A stretch of 64,000 nt of DNA, taken from Cordilura impudica (Eukaryota; Arthropoda; Insecta; Diptera; Scathophagidae). The DNA lies in contig OY821521.1 in the NCBI GenBank assembly GCA_963682025.1, positions 169,933,165 to 169,997,164 on the forward strand, given 5' to 3'. The position numbers and the translations under genes were made by a program. Under the pieces are notes generated by a model. That model had not been told where the DNA came from, searched no databases, and saw only the letters and a list, made by a program, of their open reading frames with translations. Positions 45,661 through 57,630 of the stretch are shown here, in pieces (the first letter of the stretch is position 1; every line of letters starts with the position of its first letter).

Positions 45661-45689
45661 TGGCTATTTTATGGAGCTAGACATTTCAC

Positions 45690-46221
45690 TTGCTGAGTCC
45701 ATTTAGCAATGTCCGTCTGTCTCTCATTACAGTGTTTCCATGTAATCCTTGTAATCAAACTAAAGGTCGCAAATATAAATATATGAAATTTGTTATATAA
45801 GCTTCTATCGACCATGAGACGAATGCTATTGAAATTGGTGAACATCGGTGACCATACAAATAACCCCTATGAGATCGACTTAAATTCTCATAAGATCCAA
45901 ATAATCATATACATCGCGGTCAAATTAAGTTTGTGTGTGTTTACTACATCCATTAATCAGTAGTCCAAATATAAACCCCATAGGAAAATTCTTAGTCATA
46001 GCCTCCATATAAAGCTGCTTCGCGATATTCACTCAAACCTATCAAAAATAAAAATATTGCACAGATTCTTCTCAAATTTGGTTTGTATATGTTTCTGCAA
46101 ATAATAAGTGCAGGCAAAAAATTTTAAAAAATTCCACTCAGTTTTCGTTTATGCTTATTTTCTATATCCAATTAGTTGGACCTAATTGTTGGGTCTAGAC
46201 CGACTATAATTTTTTTACTTG
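45690..46221 (-). mobile_element. Foldback family A copy
   Basis: Complemented order: GCAATGTCCGTCTGTCTC, AATCAAACTAAAGGTCGC, TATCAAAAATAAAAATATTG and the end GGGTCTAGACCGACTATAAT with ACTTGTTTT. It abuts the mariner relic. Confidence 0.65.
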
Positions 46222-46239
46222 TTTTCTTATTGCTTTTTT

Positions 46240-46575
46240 TGTACCCTACCACCACTCTGTGGCCAGGGTATCATGAGTTTGTGCTAATGCTTGTAACTAT
46301 AAAAAATATTTGATTTATTATACTAAACGACTCAGAATCACTTTCTGTTTCGATTTAGCGATATCCGTCCGTCTGGTTGTCTGTCCGTCTGTGTGTCCAT
46401 GCAAACCTTGTAATCAAACTATAGGCCGTAAATATGAATATATTTTGATGAAATTTGGTATATTAGTATATTTATCGGCCATAGGACGAACGCTATTTGT
46501 AAAAATCGGTGCATGTTCAGACCTAGCCCCCATACAAATAATCCCTATCAGACCGACTAAATTTATCGTAACAGC
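46240..46575 (-). mobile_element. Foldback family A, partial copy
   Basis: Begins at TACCCTACCACCACTCTGTG, then GATATCCGTCCGTCTGG, AATCAAACTATAGGCCG and CATGTTCAGACCTAGCCCCC, and breaks off where family B copy 4 starts. Confidence 0.6.
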
Positions 46576-48249
46576 CAGATTAAAACAACTTTTAACCAAT
46601 TTTGTTATAAAATTATTTTTTATATGTAAATACTATCTATATTTTTCTAAATAAAATAACAAGACCCACAAATGACCCAAAGCTAACAAAAAACAATTTA
46701 TTAAAAAGAATATGAAATCTAAAATTAATTCTATTTATTTTGGTGTATTTAACGATTATTTAGTGTGCGATTCAAATTGTAATCACTTACGACTTGCAAG
46801 AAGTATTGCTTTTCTTTAATTTTATATTATTATATTAATTTTGTATTTCATATTCTTTTGAACTAAATGTCTTTTATTAGCTTTGGGTCATTTGTGGGTC
46901 TTGTTATTTTATTTAGAAATAAATAGATAGTTGTTATACATAAAATAATTTTATAACAAAATTGGTTAAAAGTTATTTTAATTCATATTCGCGGGCAATA
47001 AGCAGATAATTGCACCAAAGATATATCACAATGGATTATTTTGATCCCAGGAGCACTGAAGGGTTAAATAAATAAAACTTAATCGAATTATTTTTCATCG
47101 AGTTTAATAGAAAAACTCGTTTTCGGTAATTTTTATTTAAAAATATCTTAAAATCCAAAGCTGGCCTTGACAAATAATGGGTTAACGTTCTCGGATTTAT
47201 CCCAAATTTTAGAAACGGAATTTCTACACATTTTGTTATTATATTTTAAGCGTCTCATCTAAAAATTCAACAGCACTTACAAAATGTTTGAATTTTTTGA
47301 ATAAATTGTCTTTTATTAGGTTGGGGTCATATGTGACCCCAATTCCAAAAGGGTTAATGGGGTCATATTATTTTTTTCTGAAACCCTAGGCTATTAAGAT
47401 AGATTGATTATTACATTTAAAAGTAGAAAAGTGATGAATTTTTGATACGAAATATTTAGAAATAATACATTTACAGAATATTTTACAAAAATTCAATTTT
47501 CACGAAATCCGCAAAAATAAAATCCTTGTCAAAAAAATTCTGGCATAGGGATTTACCTAAAAAGTCACACAGTTAATCTCTCGCATGCATTTAACAAGAC
47601 CTTAAAGAGCTAGATAATTTTGTTTAAGAAAATTTTTCAAAATTTGAAAAAGGAGTTTTCAAAATTTTATCAAAAAATTTTCCATTTTCGGTCTCAATGC
47701 TTGATAGGTTAACAAGGTGGTAATAATACAATATTTCATATCTGAGTACTTACAGGTATAGGGACTAAAACAAAATGTTGGCTTTAATTAATTTCTTAAA
47801 GTTGAAAAAAATGCCATAAAATTTCATGACCTAGTTTTTTTTGGCACAAAAGTGGTCTGGGGCATTTGCTATTTCTTGGCGAGTTTTTATTCGATTTTGA
47901 AGTTTTATAGCTTTTTGAAAAGATAATTTAATACTGATCCGGAATTATATGACAATTTGACGGAAAAATTAAACTATAGAACGAAATTTTCGTAAAATCT
48001 GAAAAAAGTCATATTTTCCCCATATAAACACACTTGAAATTTTCAATCGCGTTGAGCACCCTCTAAATGTTGTTTGATTGGCCCAAAACTTTGTATTTCT
48101 CACTTTTTTTTCTATTCGCATATTTCTAGGGGGCCCGAAACTTTGAGGGTGATTGGCCCAAAACTTTGTATTTCTCACTTCTTTTTCTATTCGCATATTT
48201 CTAGAGGGCGGCCTAGTCAATAACTCACAATTTTTTTTGGACCACCCTA
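46576..48249. mobile_element. Foldback family B, copy 4 (centre plus right arm)
   Basis: Centre with CAATGGATTATTTTGATCCC and AGGAGCACTGAAGGGTTAA, then the right arm as in copy 2. The last 60 bp of the arm (TTGGCCCAAAACTTTGTATT, TCTCACTT) are doubled at 48072-48200, and the end has GTCAATAACTCACAAT and GGACCACCC. Confidence 0.75.
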
Positions 48250-48585
48250 CTGGTCAGTAGTCCAAAAAGAAACCCTGTAGGACTATTTTTATTCATATTC
48301 CCCATATAAATGTGCTTCACGATCTTAACTTAAATGTATAAAAAAAAACAAAAATATTGCATAGATTTTTTTTTCAAACTTGGCTTATACATATATATTT
48401 TTGAGAAAAGTAAATGATCTTACTAAATATGGTCATGATCGGTCCATTTTTTGACCTAGTTCCCATATAAAAATCACAACATATATGAGCTTTTTCATAT
48501 CTGCACACCACAAATTCATAAAAAATACCACAAAATTTTGGTTTATGCTTATTTTCTATATCCACTTATTGTTTCAGCAAATTTG
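48250..48585 (-). mobile_element. Foldback family A, partial copy
   Basis: CAGTAGTCCAAAAAGAAACC to TTATGCTTATTTTCTATATC, matching the distal half of the family unit, complemented. Confidence 0.6.
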
Positions 48586-48624
48586 GATCCAAGACCCTCT
48601 AGAAATTATCTTCAATAATAATGA

Positions 48625-48865
48625 TAATTTCTGAAATACATTTTTTAATTTGTGAAATATGTATATTTGATACTTTCTGAAATACATTTGATACTTTCTG
48701 AAATACTTTTGATAATTTCTGAAATACATTTGATAATTTATGAAATACATTTGACAATTTCTGAAAATCTATTAATATTTTGTGAAATACAATTGATCAT
48801 CTCTGAAAATCAATTAATGTTTTCTGAAATACAATTATTTCTGAAAATCAATTGATATTTTTTGA
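48625..48865. repeat. Degenerate tandem repeat, about 22-24 bp unit
   Basis: About ten units of the type TTTCTGAAATACATTTGATA, with later units reading TCTGAAAATCAATTGAT. The translated Leu/Ile/Ser repeat is an artefact. Confidence 0.8.
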
Positions 48866-49012
48866 AAGTTGCAGAAATTTTAAAGAAAACTTTATCAATT
48901 AAATTTTTATATCTACCACGGCACCGGAATGATTGTTATTATACTCTTAACTGTACTCGTAACTATACATTTCGATCAGAAATGATCAGAAATGGTTTTG
49001 CAAAAAGTATTT

Positions 49013-49772
49013 ATACCCTATACCACTATGTGGTTTGGGTATAATGACTTTGTGCTGGTGTTTGTAACTACCAAAAATATTTGACCTAGACCCATCTTTT
49101 ATTACACCGATCGACTCAGAATCACTTTTTGAGTCGATTTAGCGATGTCCGTCCGTCCGTCTGTCCGTCTGTGTGTCCATGTTAACCTTGTAATCAAACT
49201 ACATGTGGCAAATATGAATGTATTTTGATGAAATTTAGTATATTAGCTTTTATCGGCCATAGGATGAACGCTATTGGTGAAATTCGGTCCATGTTCAGAC
49301 CTAGTCCCCATACAAATGACCCTTATTAAATCGACATAAATTGCCATAAGATCCAAATTATCATATAGATCTAAGTCAAATTGGGTTTTTATGTGTTTAT
49401 TATATCCATTAATCAGTGGCCCAAAAATAATCGCTTTAGGACAATTCTTATGCATAGGTCCCATATAGAGCTGATTCCCGATCTTCACTAAAATCTATAA
49501 AAAAACAAAAATATTGCACAGATTTTTCTCAAATTTGGTTTGTATATATTTTTTCAAAATATAAGTGACTTTGCCAAATATGGTCAGGGTCGGTCCATTT
49601 TTCGACCTAGTCCCCATATATATATGGCAACCGATATGAACTTTTTCATATCTGCAGCCAAAAAAATTAATAATAATGCCACTCAAATTTGGTTTATGCT
49701 TATTTTCTATATCTAATTAGTTGGACCTAAACGCATGGTATAGGGTATCATATAGTCTAGACCGAAATTTTG
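49013..49772 (-). mobile_element. Foldback family A, full single-arm copy
   Basis: Starts with TACCCTATACCACTATGTGG, the complement of the 33725 end, and includes GTCCGTCCGTCTGTCCGTCT, TTCCCGATCTTCACTAAAAT, ACTTTTTCATATCTGCAGCC and GGTATAGGGTATCATATAGT. The last 20-30 bp, with the palindrome, are missing. Confidence 0.75.
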
Positions 49773-50833
49773 TCGAAAATACAATTTTTTGTTTAAGTTA
49801 ATTAAAATTACATTGCTTAAAATTTAAAAGTATTATGTAAATCTTTCGAACTTAAATTTTTTTCAACTTATTTTTCTTTTCTTCTCATCATTTCCGACCA
49901 TTTTTAAACTAAGCAAAGATAGCTAAATTTCTTCTATTTTAACTTAATTAAATATTTTTTTTTATAAATTAACTTGTGGAACTGATGTCAGCGAATTATT
50001 AATAATATAAAAATAACTGCTGAGGTTTAAATAATTTTTTATTTAATTTTTATTGTCATGAATATTTTTATTTTTTTCACACGTGCTGTATAACATTTTC
50101 ATACAGGCAACAAATAAATTAGTTTCTAGTATAGAAAAGGAATTTATATAAAATAATGATTGCATTTTTTAAATTAAATATTCCAAGAAAAATCTATGCC
50201 ATAAACATATGCTTGTTATATATTTATAACGTGCGTTTTTTCCACTTTTAATTGCTTACCTTATTAATATTGAAGTAGTCTTAAATATTCTCTATATAAA
50301 TTTTTTGTCAATTAAGCTTTAAGCAAACAAAAATTTTTTTTTGCTTTTAAAAACTAACATATATAATTGTTTTTTAAATTTTGTTTTTGTTTTTTTTTTA
50401 TTATTATTTATTTCCTTTTATTATAAATCGAATGAATGCAAACAATTTTGTTTTTGTTTTTGTGGTCAAGTTGAAATAAATATTGCGCAAATTAAGTTTT
50501 TTTATTTTTATTTATTTTTAAATAAAATGACACAATTGCTTGTAACTTTTCATATTTTTTTTTTTTTTAAATTTTCAATTAAAATTTAAATTTTTTTTTT
50601 AATGTTTTGTTTTGTATAAGAAAAAAGTTTTTTGAACTTGGCCGATATCTTTTTTAAGATAGCAGCTGATCTCTGTAATTAAAACAACTGTCGTTCGATA
50701 ATTTGTGCTTTATTATTCTATTTTTTTTATATTTTCTGTCCGCAACCTAAACGATCTTTCATCAACAACTCTCCCCAAACAACTGAGTATAACATATTTG
50801 CCGTCTTAAGTATTTAATGATCAACATTACAGG
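49773..50833. other. AT-rich spacer
   Basis: Runs of T and A, no gene seen. Open frames here are Phe/Ile rich and due to composition. Confidence 0.5.
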
Positions 50834-50952
50834 CTGAAACGAAAATAACGTACGTAGCGTACGATATACTTCAAATAGCTTGTCGTTTACATATATTTTT
50901 TATTGATCAATTTGAGAAATGCTTTACGCAACGTACGTCATTTCAATTTCAG
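50834..50952. mobile_element. Short MITE with ACGTACGT core ends
   Basis: CTGAAACGAAAATAACGTAC with GTAGCGTA at the left mirrors CTGAAATTGAAATGACGTAC with GTTGCGTA (complemented) at the right. 119 bp, no coding. Confidence 0.6.
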
Positions 50953-51121
50953 TACAAGATTCTTATTCAGCAGTGTCTCTTAGAATTGTTGGCTATGAAA
51001 ATACTCTCCTCTCCGTTAGAGTTGCCAATTAAAAGGGATTTGAGTTTTGGAACAAAACTTAAATTGCAGGGGGCTTACCACAGTTTTGTAGCATTTATTC
51101 TTCACTTAGTATTGTATTAAT

Positions 51122-51644
51122 AGTGCGTTTACATTTGATTTGAAATCTGGAAAAATAAGTAAAATCTCAAGATTTTCCATACAAATTGAAATCTCGACAA
51201 TTGCCGAGATTATCACTAAATCGGACCAATATTTTGCGAATCTGCACTGTGTTTGTGAAATGTTTTCTTTTTTGGATTGGTACCAAAATCGATGTTTAAA
51301 AATTCTTTTTTAGAAAAAAAGTGTAACAAAATAAAGTTAAACAAAAATTCATTAAAACATGAATTAAACTACTACTAATGTTCAGTGAATGTATTGTTAA
51401 AATTAGAACTGAAAACTGCTGATTTTATGCCAATATGCATAATATAAAAAGAGAACATGTTTGTTTTTAAAGCAATATCCACATATTTTTTTAAAATTTT
51501 TGAAAATTCGTGTTTATTTTTTTTGGTTACATATAAATCAGCTGTTTTTACCAGCTGTCTCAAATTAAATCTTGTTATTGCAAACATAAACGGTAACAGA
51601 TTTTAAGAAAAACCTCGAGATTTCAAACCAAATGTATACACACT
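51122..51644. mobile_element. MITE with AGTGYGT-TACATTTG ends
   Basis: Left AGTGCGTTTACATTTGATTT then GAAATCT; right, complemented, AGTGTGTATACATTTGGTTT then GAAATCTCGAG. AT-rich interior with many GAGATTT motifs. Related ends occur near 9050. Confidence 0.6.
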
Positions 51645-51767
51645 ATATAAAACTTTCAATAAACTCAGTCTAAAATCTCTCAAGGACTTAACTACAAATT
51701 ATCGAGACTTATTGACATGTATGTTTTACTAATCAATTTTTCTGACGAAGTTTGTATTGTACATTTT

Positions 51768-52355
51768 GGGCAATTCCATAAAAATGTCAACTTTTATGAA
51801 AAAAAATATTTTTTCATTCATATGAAGTAAGTTTAAAAATATATTAAAATAAGTTCCAAGTTACATAATATAGTTCCTTACAAGCATTCTAAATAATAAA
51901 ATATATATAAAATTTATTTGCTTACTCAATTTTCTTTTAAAACATGTTTAAGAAACTTTAGTCATTCCGTCACGTCAAATGACAGTTAATAAATTCGATA
52001 CTATTACAGGCCAGTTGCTCTAAATTACAATTTTATATTGCTTATATATCATATGTAAAATATGCATTAGTTTAAAATCTGACTTGCTTCTTAATTTACA
52101 AAAGTTCCCAGGTTTTAATACCAGGACATAGTCATGGTAGCAAAAATGTCATTCCGTCACACAATGAGAAATTACTCAAAAATGAAAGAATAAAATAGTG
52201 TAAAAATTGTTTCTGAGTTTTTTTTTAAATCTCTTAATCATTAACAATCATTTTCAAACTGAAGAATGAATTTTCAATTAAAAATAGCTTTGTAGAATAG
52301 CCTTAACTTCAATTCTACAACTCAAAATGTCATTCCGTCACATATGGAATTGACC
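51768..52355. mobile_element. Inverted-end repeat with GTCATTCCGTCAC motifs
   Basis: The ends GGGCAATTCCATA and, complemented, GGTCAATTCCATA face inward. GTCATTCCGTCAC occurs three times in the same orientation (51961, 52149 and 52329). No gene. Confidence 0.5.
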
Positions 52356-52384
52356 TTTTATTTTATTTATATTATATATTTTTT

Positions 52385-52971
52385 TATTTCAATGCTTGCT
52401 GATATACAATATGTTTTCATTCGGCACAAAAATTATCAAATTTTTGGGCATTCCTACTCTGGAGCAAGCTGAATATAGCTGGCCATGAGAACAACATGGA
52501 TTTTCCAAATAAAATCCGGCAACATTTAATGATTGGCCTTGAATTTAGAATATTATTTGACAATTTTTTAATTTAGTGATTTTTGATTTTGGCGACTTTT
52601 GATTTTGCCGGTTTTTGATTTTGAATTATTTTGTTTTTGGCGATTTTTGCTTTTCGAGATTTTCGGTTTTGGGAATTTTTGATGTTTGCTATTCCGCCTA
52701 TATTTTCCACGACTACATTGGTAATTAATGTACTTGTCAAAAGTTTCAACACTATCGCTTCCATAGTACTTCATATTTTTATGTATAGGAGGTGCCACGC
52801 CGAATAATCCTATCCCGCCCACTTTTTATCTGACTAATCACATTAAAATCTGACTCATACAAAGTGTCAAGGCTTTCCCTTTTATAGTACTCCAGCTTAT
52901 GTGACATTTAACTACTACTAACATTAATAATAGGTGACTTCAAAGCTCGCCTTGTCATAGTACTCAATATA
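52385..52971 (-). mobile_element. Helitron/Helentron family D relic, right side
   Basis: Contains the helicase tail, a GATTTTTGATTTTGGC-type simple repeat (52575-52680), and units with GGTGCCACGCCGAATAATCC, ATCCCGCCCACTTTT and ATAGTACTC that also fill the family D element at 60641-61806. The unit is cut at CAATATA by the Tc1 element and resumes at 58349 (TATGATATTAAAAATTAC). Confidence 0.7.
52389..52538 (-). pseudogene. Helitron helicase C-terminal fragment
   Basis: A 49-codon minus-strand frame ends in TGA and reads GQSLNVAGFYLENPCCSHGQ, LYSACSRVGMPKNLIIFVPN and ENILYISK. HGQLYSACSRVG is the hallmark of the Pif1-like helicase domain of Helitron Rep/Hel proteins. The frame is broken right upstream of GQS. 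It shows that an autonomous Helitron once stood here. Confidence 0.85.
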
Positions 52972-54279
52972 CAGTATTGGTCAGAACAAAAGCAACCAAA
53001 ATCACTATTGACCTTTATTGTATTTTTAAGCATGTTATTGTTGTTTTTCCAAAATCTTCTTTATTATTTCTTACTCTTTAAGACGTGACAAATAAAAAGT
53101 CAAAACTAAAATTGTAAACTAAAAGAACCGTTATATTTTTTTTTGCAAAAAAAAAACTAAAATGGCACTTTTTCAGTTGGACAAAACAAAAGCAACTTTA
53201 AGCAAGAACAAATGGCATTGTCTCAACGGTCTCAAATTTAACGGCTTACTTTTGCATTCTCTTTTAATTTAATTTTATTTAAGTTGACTCACAGCTAGTT
53301 GCGTTGTGAAATTGATCATATTTAAATCAAATCGTCATGGCTCGTGATAAATACTCCGAAAACTTAAAAAAGGAAGTAATTAAGGATTTTTTGAATGGAA
53401 AGAGTCAAATAGAACTAGCTGAAAATCATTATAACTATTAATAAAGCTATAATATCGCGGCTTATAAAAAAAATATAAAACAACAAAATCTTTAAAAACA
53501 TTGCATTTTGGATGAGCACCACGGAAGACAGATGAAAGGACAGACCGTCACATTGTACAAATTGTGCAAAAATATCCACTTAAATCATCAAAAACTATTT
53601 TAAATTTAAATATAGATTCAAGGACTGTTCGTCGCCGAACATTATAAGCAGGTTTCCGAAGTTTCATGCCAGCAAAAAAACCACTGCTCAATAAGAAACA
53701 TTTGGCAAAAAGGTAGAACTTGTTTATTTCAATTCTATTTCGCTAAAATGCTTAGCATATCAATATTTGTAGACTTCATTTTGCACAAAAATATCAAAAC
53801 TGGACGCCTGAGAAAGTAAAAACTGTTTTATTTAGCGACGAGTCAAAATTTAATTTGTTTAACTCTGACGGAATGTGCACTGTTCGCCGCAAGAAAGGAG
53901 ATCGTTTAAACCCACGCCAATTCAAGCCAACTGTGAAGCATGGCGGCGGATAAATTATTATTTGGGCATGCTTCTTTGGTTTTGGCATTGGACCCTTCCA
54001 CAAAATCGATGGATTAATGGGCAAGTTTAAATATACATTCTTGCTAATGTTATGATGTCACATTCTAAGTAGGAGATGCCACTTCGTTGGATATATCAAC
54101 ACGGCAATGACCCGAAACATACGTCGAAGCTGGTAAAAGAGTGGCTCATTGAAAATGGGCTCAAACAATTGATTGGCCGGCCCAATCACCTGAGATCAAC
54201 CCTATTGAGAACAAATTTTGAAGCGGCGAGTAGTTGGTCGGGCTTTCACTTCTAACAACCTGGAAACTGACTGGAAAAG

Positions 54280-54287
54280 CATTCCAG
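54280..54287. repeat. hAT target site duplication, left
   Basis: CATTCCAG, repeated exactly at 58046-58053 on the other side of the hAT element. Eight bp is the hAT standard. Confidence 0.9.
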
Positions 54288-54928
54288 TAGGCTTGTGCTA
54301 TCTCGTTCAATTTAGTGAGCGATCATTATAGTTCAATTTCGTTCATTGAACTAGATCGTTCATATCGTTCAATCGTTCTTTTTTTCATTTTTTCTGTTTT
54401 GACATTTCGTTCACTCGTTCTATTTTTAATGTGTATCAGTGCCATATAATTTGGAAAAAAAAACAAAATATGAAGAAAATATTTATTATTATGCTGGTTT
54501 TCTTTATAATTTTAAAGGATACAACAAAATAAAGTAAAACCTAAAAGTATTAAGGGAAAAAGTTTGCAGTGAGACAGATGGAAATTGTGTTAAGTTAATT
54601 GTTTATATTTACATGAAGCAAATATACAAGTTTTTTGTTTTATATTTTTAGCGGATGTATTAGCCAGATAAAGTCCTACAGCACTTCAACATTTTGAAAA
54701 GAAATGGACTACATTGAACAATATTGAAAGTGTTCCATTCATCATTTAGTAAAATTTTAAAATGTGGAATACTAAACGTATTTGTGCTTTTACGTGGGAA
54801 ATGGAACTTTAAAGCCTCCACACTTAATGGGAATATGGCTGAATTGCAGTTTATGGGGCACACGGAAATTAAAAAAAATAAAAACTCCATCCGATCAAGA
54901 ATTAATAAAGAAAAAAACCGAAATTAAC

Positions 54929-55171
54929 GATTAGTGGCGCCGGACTCGGGAAGCTCCTCTAAGCCCCCCCATAAAGTAACGAATTTAGCACTGATTTTAA
55001 CCGGCCAAAAGGCTTGATACACAAAAAAAAACTTGATATAGCGAAGCCGCTAAACTAATTTATGGAGTTTGTAATCCCTAAATTTAAAACAAAAATTTTT
55101 TTTTTAAGATGTCCCTTCGCTGGATGTCCCTATTAAAGAGGACCACAAAAAAGTTCCCGGCGCCACTAATC
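54929..55171. mobile_element. MITE with GATTAGTGGCGCCGG ends, inside hAT
   Basis: GATTAGTGGCGCCGGACTCG at left mirrors GATTAGTGGCGCCGGGAACT at right, complemented. 243 bp, no coding. It is the innermost level of the nest. Confidence 0.75.
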
Positions 55172-55815
55172 AATAATTTTGGTTTTTTCTTTTTTAATTC
55201 TAAAGCGGATAGCGTTTTTAGTTTTTTCGATTTCATTGGGTACAGCCGGATATATCATTCTTACTTGATAATTCTAGAGCATATATACTACACTCTTTTC
55301 TTTTGTTAATAAAACAACAATTGTTTAAAAGTAACAAAAATTCATTTTTTATTTAAAATTAGAGTAACAAAAAAAGATTCAGTCTTATATTTGAAAAAAA
55401 GTAATAAGTAATTGTTAAATATTTTCTTAACGTATAAAAACGTTTATTACATATTTGAAAAAAAAAAAAATAATAATTAAAAAATAATTTTTGTACATTG
55501 TACATACAAATATTTGTAATATGAAATAACTTTAATGAAATATTTTTATGTTTTTAATTTGGAGTTTCAAAACAAATAGTTGCATAATAGGAATTCAAAA
55601 TTGTATTTCAAATTTGAATAATATTCTTATTTCTTAAATTGTTTTTTTTTTAACACAGATAGAAATTTGAATATTTCAAAAATTTTTAAAGTTTTTTAAA
55701 GTTTTTTTAAAACTTTATTGGAAATTTTTTAAATTTAACGGATTGTTTAAAAAAGTAGAAAATTTTTTGGTAATTTAACTGAAATTTTGTGAATAAAAAA
55801 AATGTTAAGTAATAT

Positions 55816-57630
55816 TTACATGTTGTTGTGCAAAAAAACTAAGCTTTTTACTTTTTCTGGTTTTAAAAGAGTGCGCCTTTCATTAATAATTTGTCCAGTT
55901 GCGGAAAATATTCTTTCACAAGGCACTGATGTTGCTACTATGCACAGCCTTTTTAATGCATAAGTGTAAACACGGGGATAGAGATTTTTTCTTTCTTTCC
56001 ACCACAAAAGCGGGTCCTTTTTCCGATCCAAATACTCCTCATTTAAGTATTTGTCAAATTTTCGTATACTTGCCACAGAATTATTGTCCGGCCTTACAGT
56101 CTTATTGAAATCCTGATCGTAAGCATTCCAAATACTAGACTCAGCACTACTGGTTAGCTGAGTTGTATTCTCTTCGCTGTTGTCAACCGAGTTTGGCAGG
56201 CGAATTAAACAAATTCGGCTTCTAAGGGTTTTGATTGTGTTTTCGTAGGCAGAGTCGTTCTTAAAACCTTTTCTTTTAAATCGCGGATCCAGGATAGTAC
56301 TTTCAGCATAGAGAGAATTTCTTTCGTATTCTCCAAAACGGGATATTAATTCTTTTTTGAGTATTGAAATCATAGCCGATACCTTGCAGTTTGATGAAAA
56401 GCGTTGCGAAGTAAACCTTTCCAAAAGGTTACACAAAACAGTAACTTTGGAAAGTGTAACATTTTTTTCCGCTGAAATCTCGACAGTTACTTCATAAAAT
56501 GGTTTCAGAATCGGTATAATTTCATTAATTACATCCCATTCTTCTAAAGGCAAAGCTAAATCAGGACGAGTAAGCGAAAGAGTGGATATTACTGCTTCCT
56601 TCACTAAAACAATTCGCTCAAGCATCTCATAGGTTGAGTTCCACCGAGTAATTACGTCCTGCTTGAGCTTAAGTTCCGGAAGCTGCATTAGTTTTTGTGT
56701 GTCCTGAAGTTTTCTTAAGCCGATTGAACTTTTGTGAAAATATTCCACAATACGTTTAACTTTTGCAACAGTATCACATATTTCTGTTATTCCAGCTTGT
56801 ACTATAAGGTTAAGTGAATGAGCAAAACATCCTATTCCACGCCACTGCCCATGACGGATTGCTGCAGTTATATTGCCAGCATTGTCACTTACTATGGCAG
56901 TACATTTATGGCCAACTTCAAAATCATTCATAATTTTTTTTAAAAAATTGGATAAATTTTCAGCAGTATGCCTTTCGCCATATTCTTCGCATGCAATCAA
57001 GTGAGATTGCAGCTCAGTATCTCCATCTATGTAATGGGCCGTGACAGCCAAATAGCTAGCATTGGTTCTCGATGTCCATCCATCCGTTGTAAGACAAACA
57101 GCAACCGCTGATCGAAGTTTCACTTTTATTTGTTCTAAAAGTTCATTGTGAACGCTCGGCAAAAGATTATTGGACAGAGTTTTTCTAGTAGGTAAATTGT
57201 ACCCAGGACATTGTGACACCAAATTAATCAGTTTTTTGAATTCTGGTTCTTCTACTATTCTCAAGGCATGGTGCCCCTTTGCAACCATTTTAAGCACTTG
57301 TCTATCAATTTGCTCCACTTTTTTAACTGGAGGAGGTTTGCGTATAAATTGAGTAATACTTGGCTGTGTTGACTGTATTTGAACGCTAGTAGAAGGCTGT
57401 TCCGTTTCCACCAAACCTGTATCTAAATTTATAGTAGCAGGCTCGGACGCTGTCTGCCTTTCCAAAATCATTGGCGTTAATGGATGCTTAAAATTAATAT
57501 GTCTGCTTAGATTTCCCAGTGACCCGCCAGCAATGCTTAGAGATGCTGAACAATATTTGCATTTAGCCTTCTGCGCTCCATCTTCCGAAAAATGCAGCCA
57601 TATTGAACTAGTCTTTCGCTTTGTTGACAT
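55816..57630 (-). CDS. hAT family transposase, BED zinc finger, 604 residues
   Basis: A single uninterrupted frame. Residues 8-49 are a BED zinc finger (C24, C27, H44, H49). The RNase H-like core shows D183 in CLTTDGWTS, D249 in AIVSDNAGN, the C268-x2-H271 pair in GCFAHSLNLIV, and E572 in VPCERIFSATG; these are the expected catalytic and structural residues. The C-terminal hAT dimerisation region (LLWWKERKNLYPRV to NERRTLLKPEKV) is complete. The start MSTKRKTSSIWLHFSEDG is natural for the family. It cuts and pastes DNA through the element ends. With all key residues present and no stops it may be functional, in contrast with the dead Tc1 gene around it. ZBED1-like domesticated genes are similar, but the intact ends and duplications argue for a transposon. 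Confidence 0.93.
   Translation of the reverse strand: MSTKRKTSSIWLHFSEDGAQKAKCKYCSASLSIAGGSLGNLSRHINFKHPLTPMILERQTASEPATINLDTGLVETEQPSTSVQIQSTQPSITQFIRKPPPVKKVEQIDRQVLKMVAKGHHALRIVEEPEFKKLINLVSQCPGYNLPTRKTLSNNLLPSVHNELLEQIKVKLRSAVAVCLTTDGWTSRTNASYLAVTAHYIDGDTELQSHLIACEEYGERHTAENLSNFLKKIMNDFEVGHKCTAIVSDNAGNITAAIRHGQWRGIGCFAHSLNLIVQAGITEICDTVAKVKRIVEYFHKSSIGLRKLQDTQKLMQLPELKLKQDVITRWNSTYEMLERIVLVKEAVISTLSLTRPDLALPLEEWDVINEIIPILKPFYEVTVEISAEKNVTLSKVTVLCNLLERFTSQRFSSNCKVSAMISILKKELISRFGEYERNSLYAESTILDPRFKRKGFKNDSAYENTIKTLRSRICLIRLPNSVDNSEENTTQLTSSAESSIWNAYDQDFNKTVRPDNNSVASIRKFDKYLNEEYLDRKKDPLLWWKERKNLYPRVYTYALKRLCIVATSVPCERIFSATGQIINERRTLLKPEKVKSLVFLHNNM

Noticed and set aside
48652..48855. Leu/Ile-rich 67-codon frame
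   Set aside because: It is a translation of the degenerate 22-24 bp tandem repeat.
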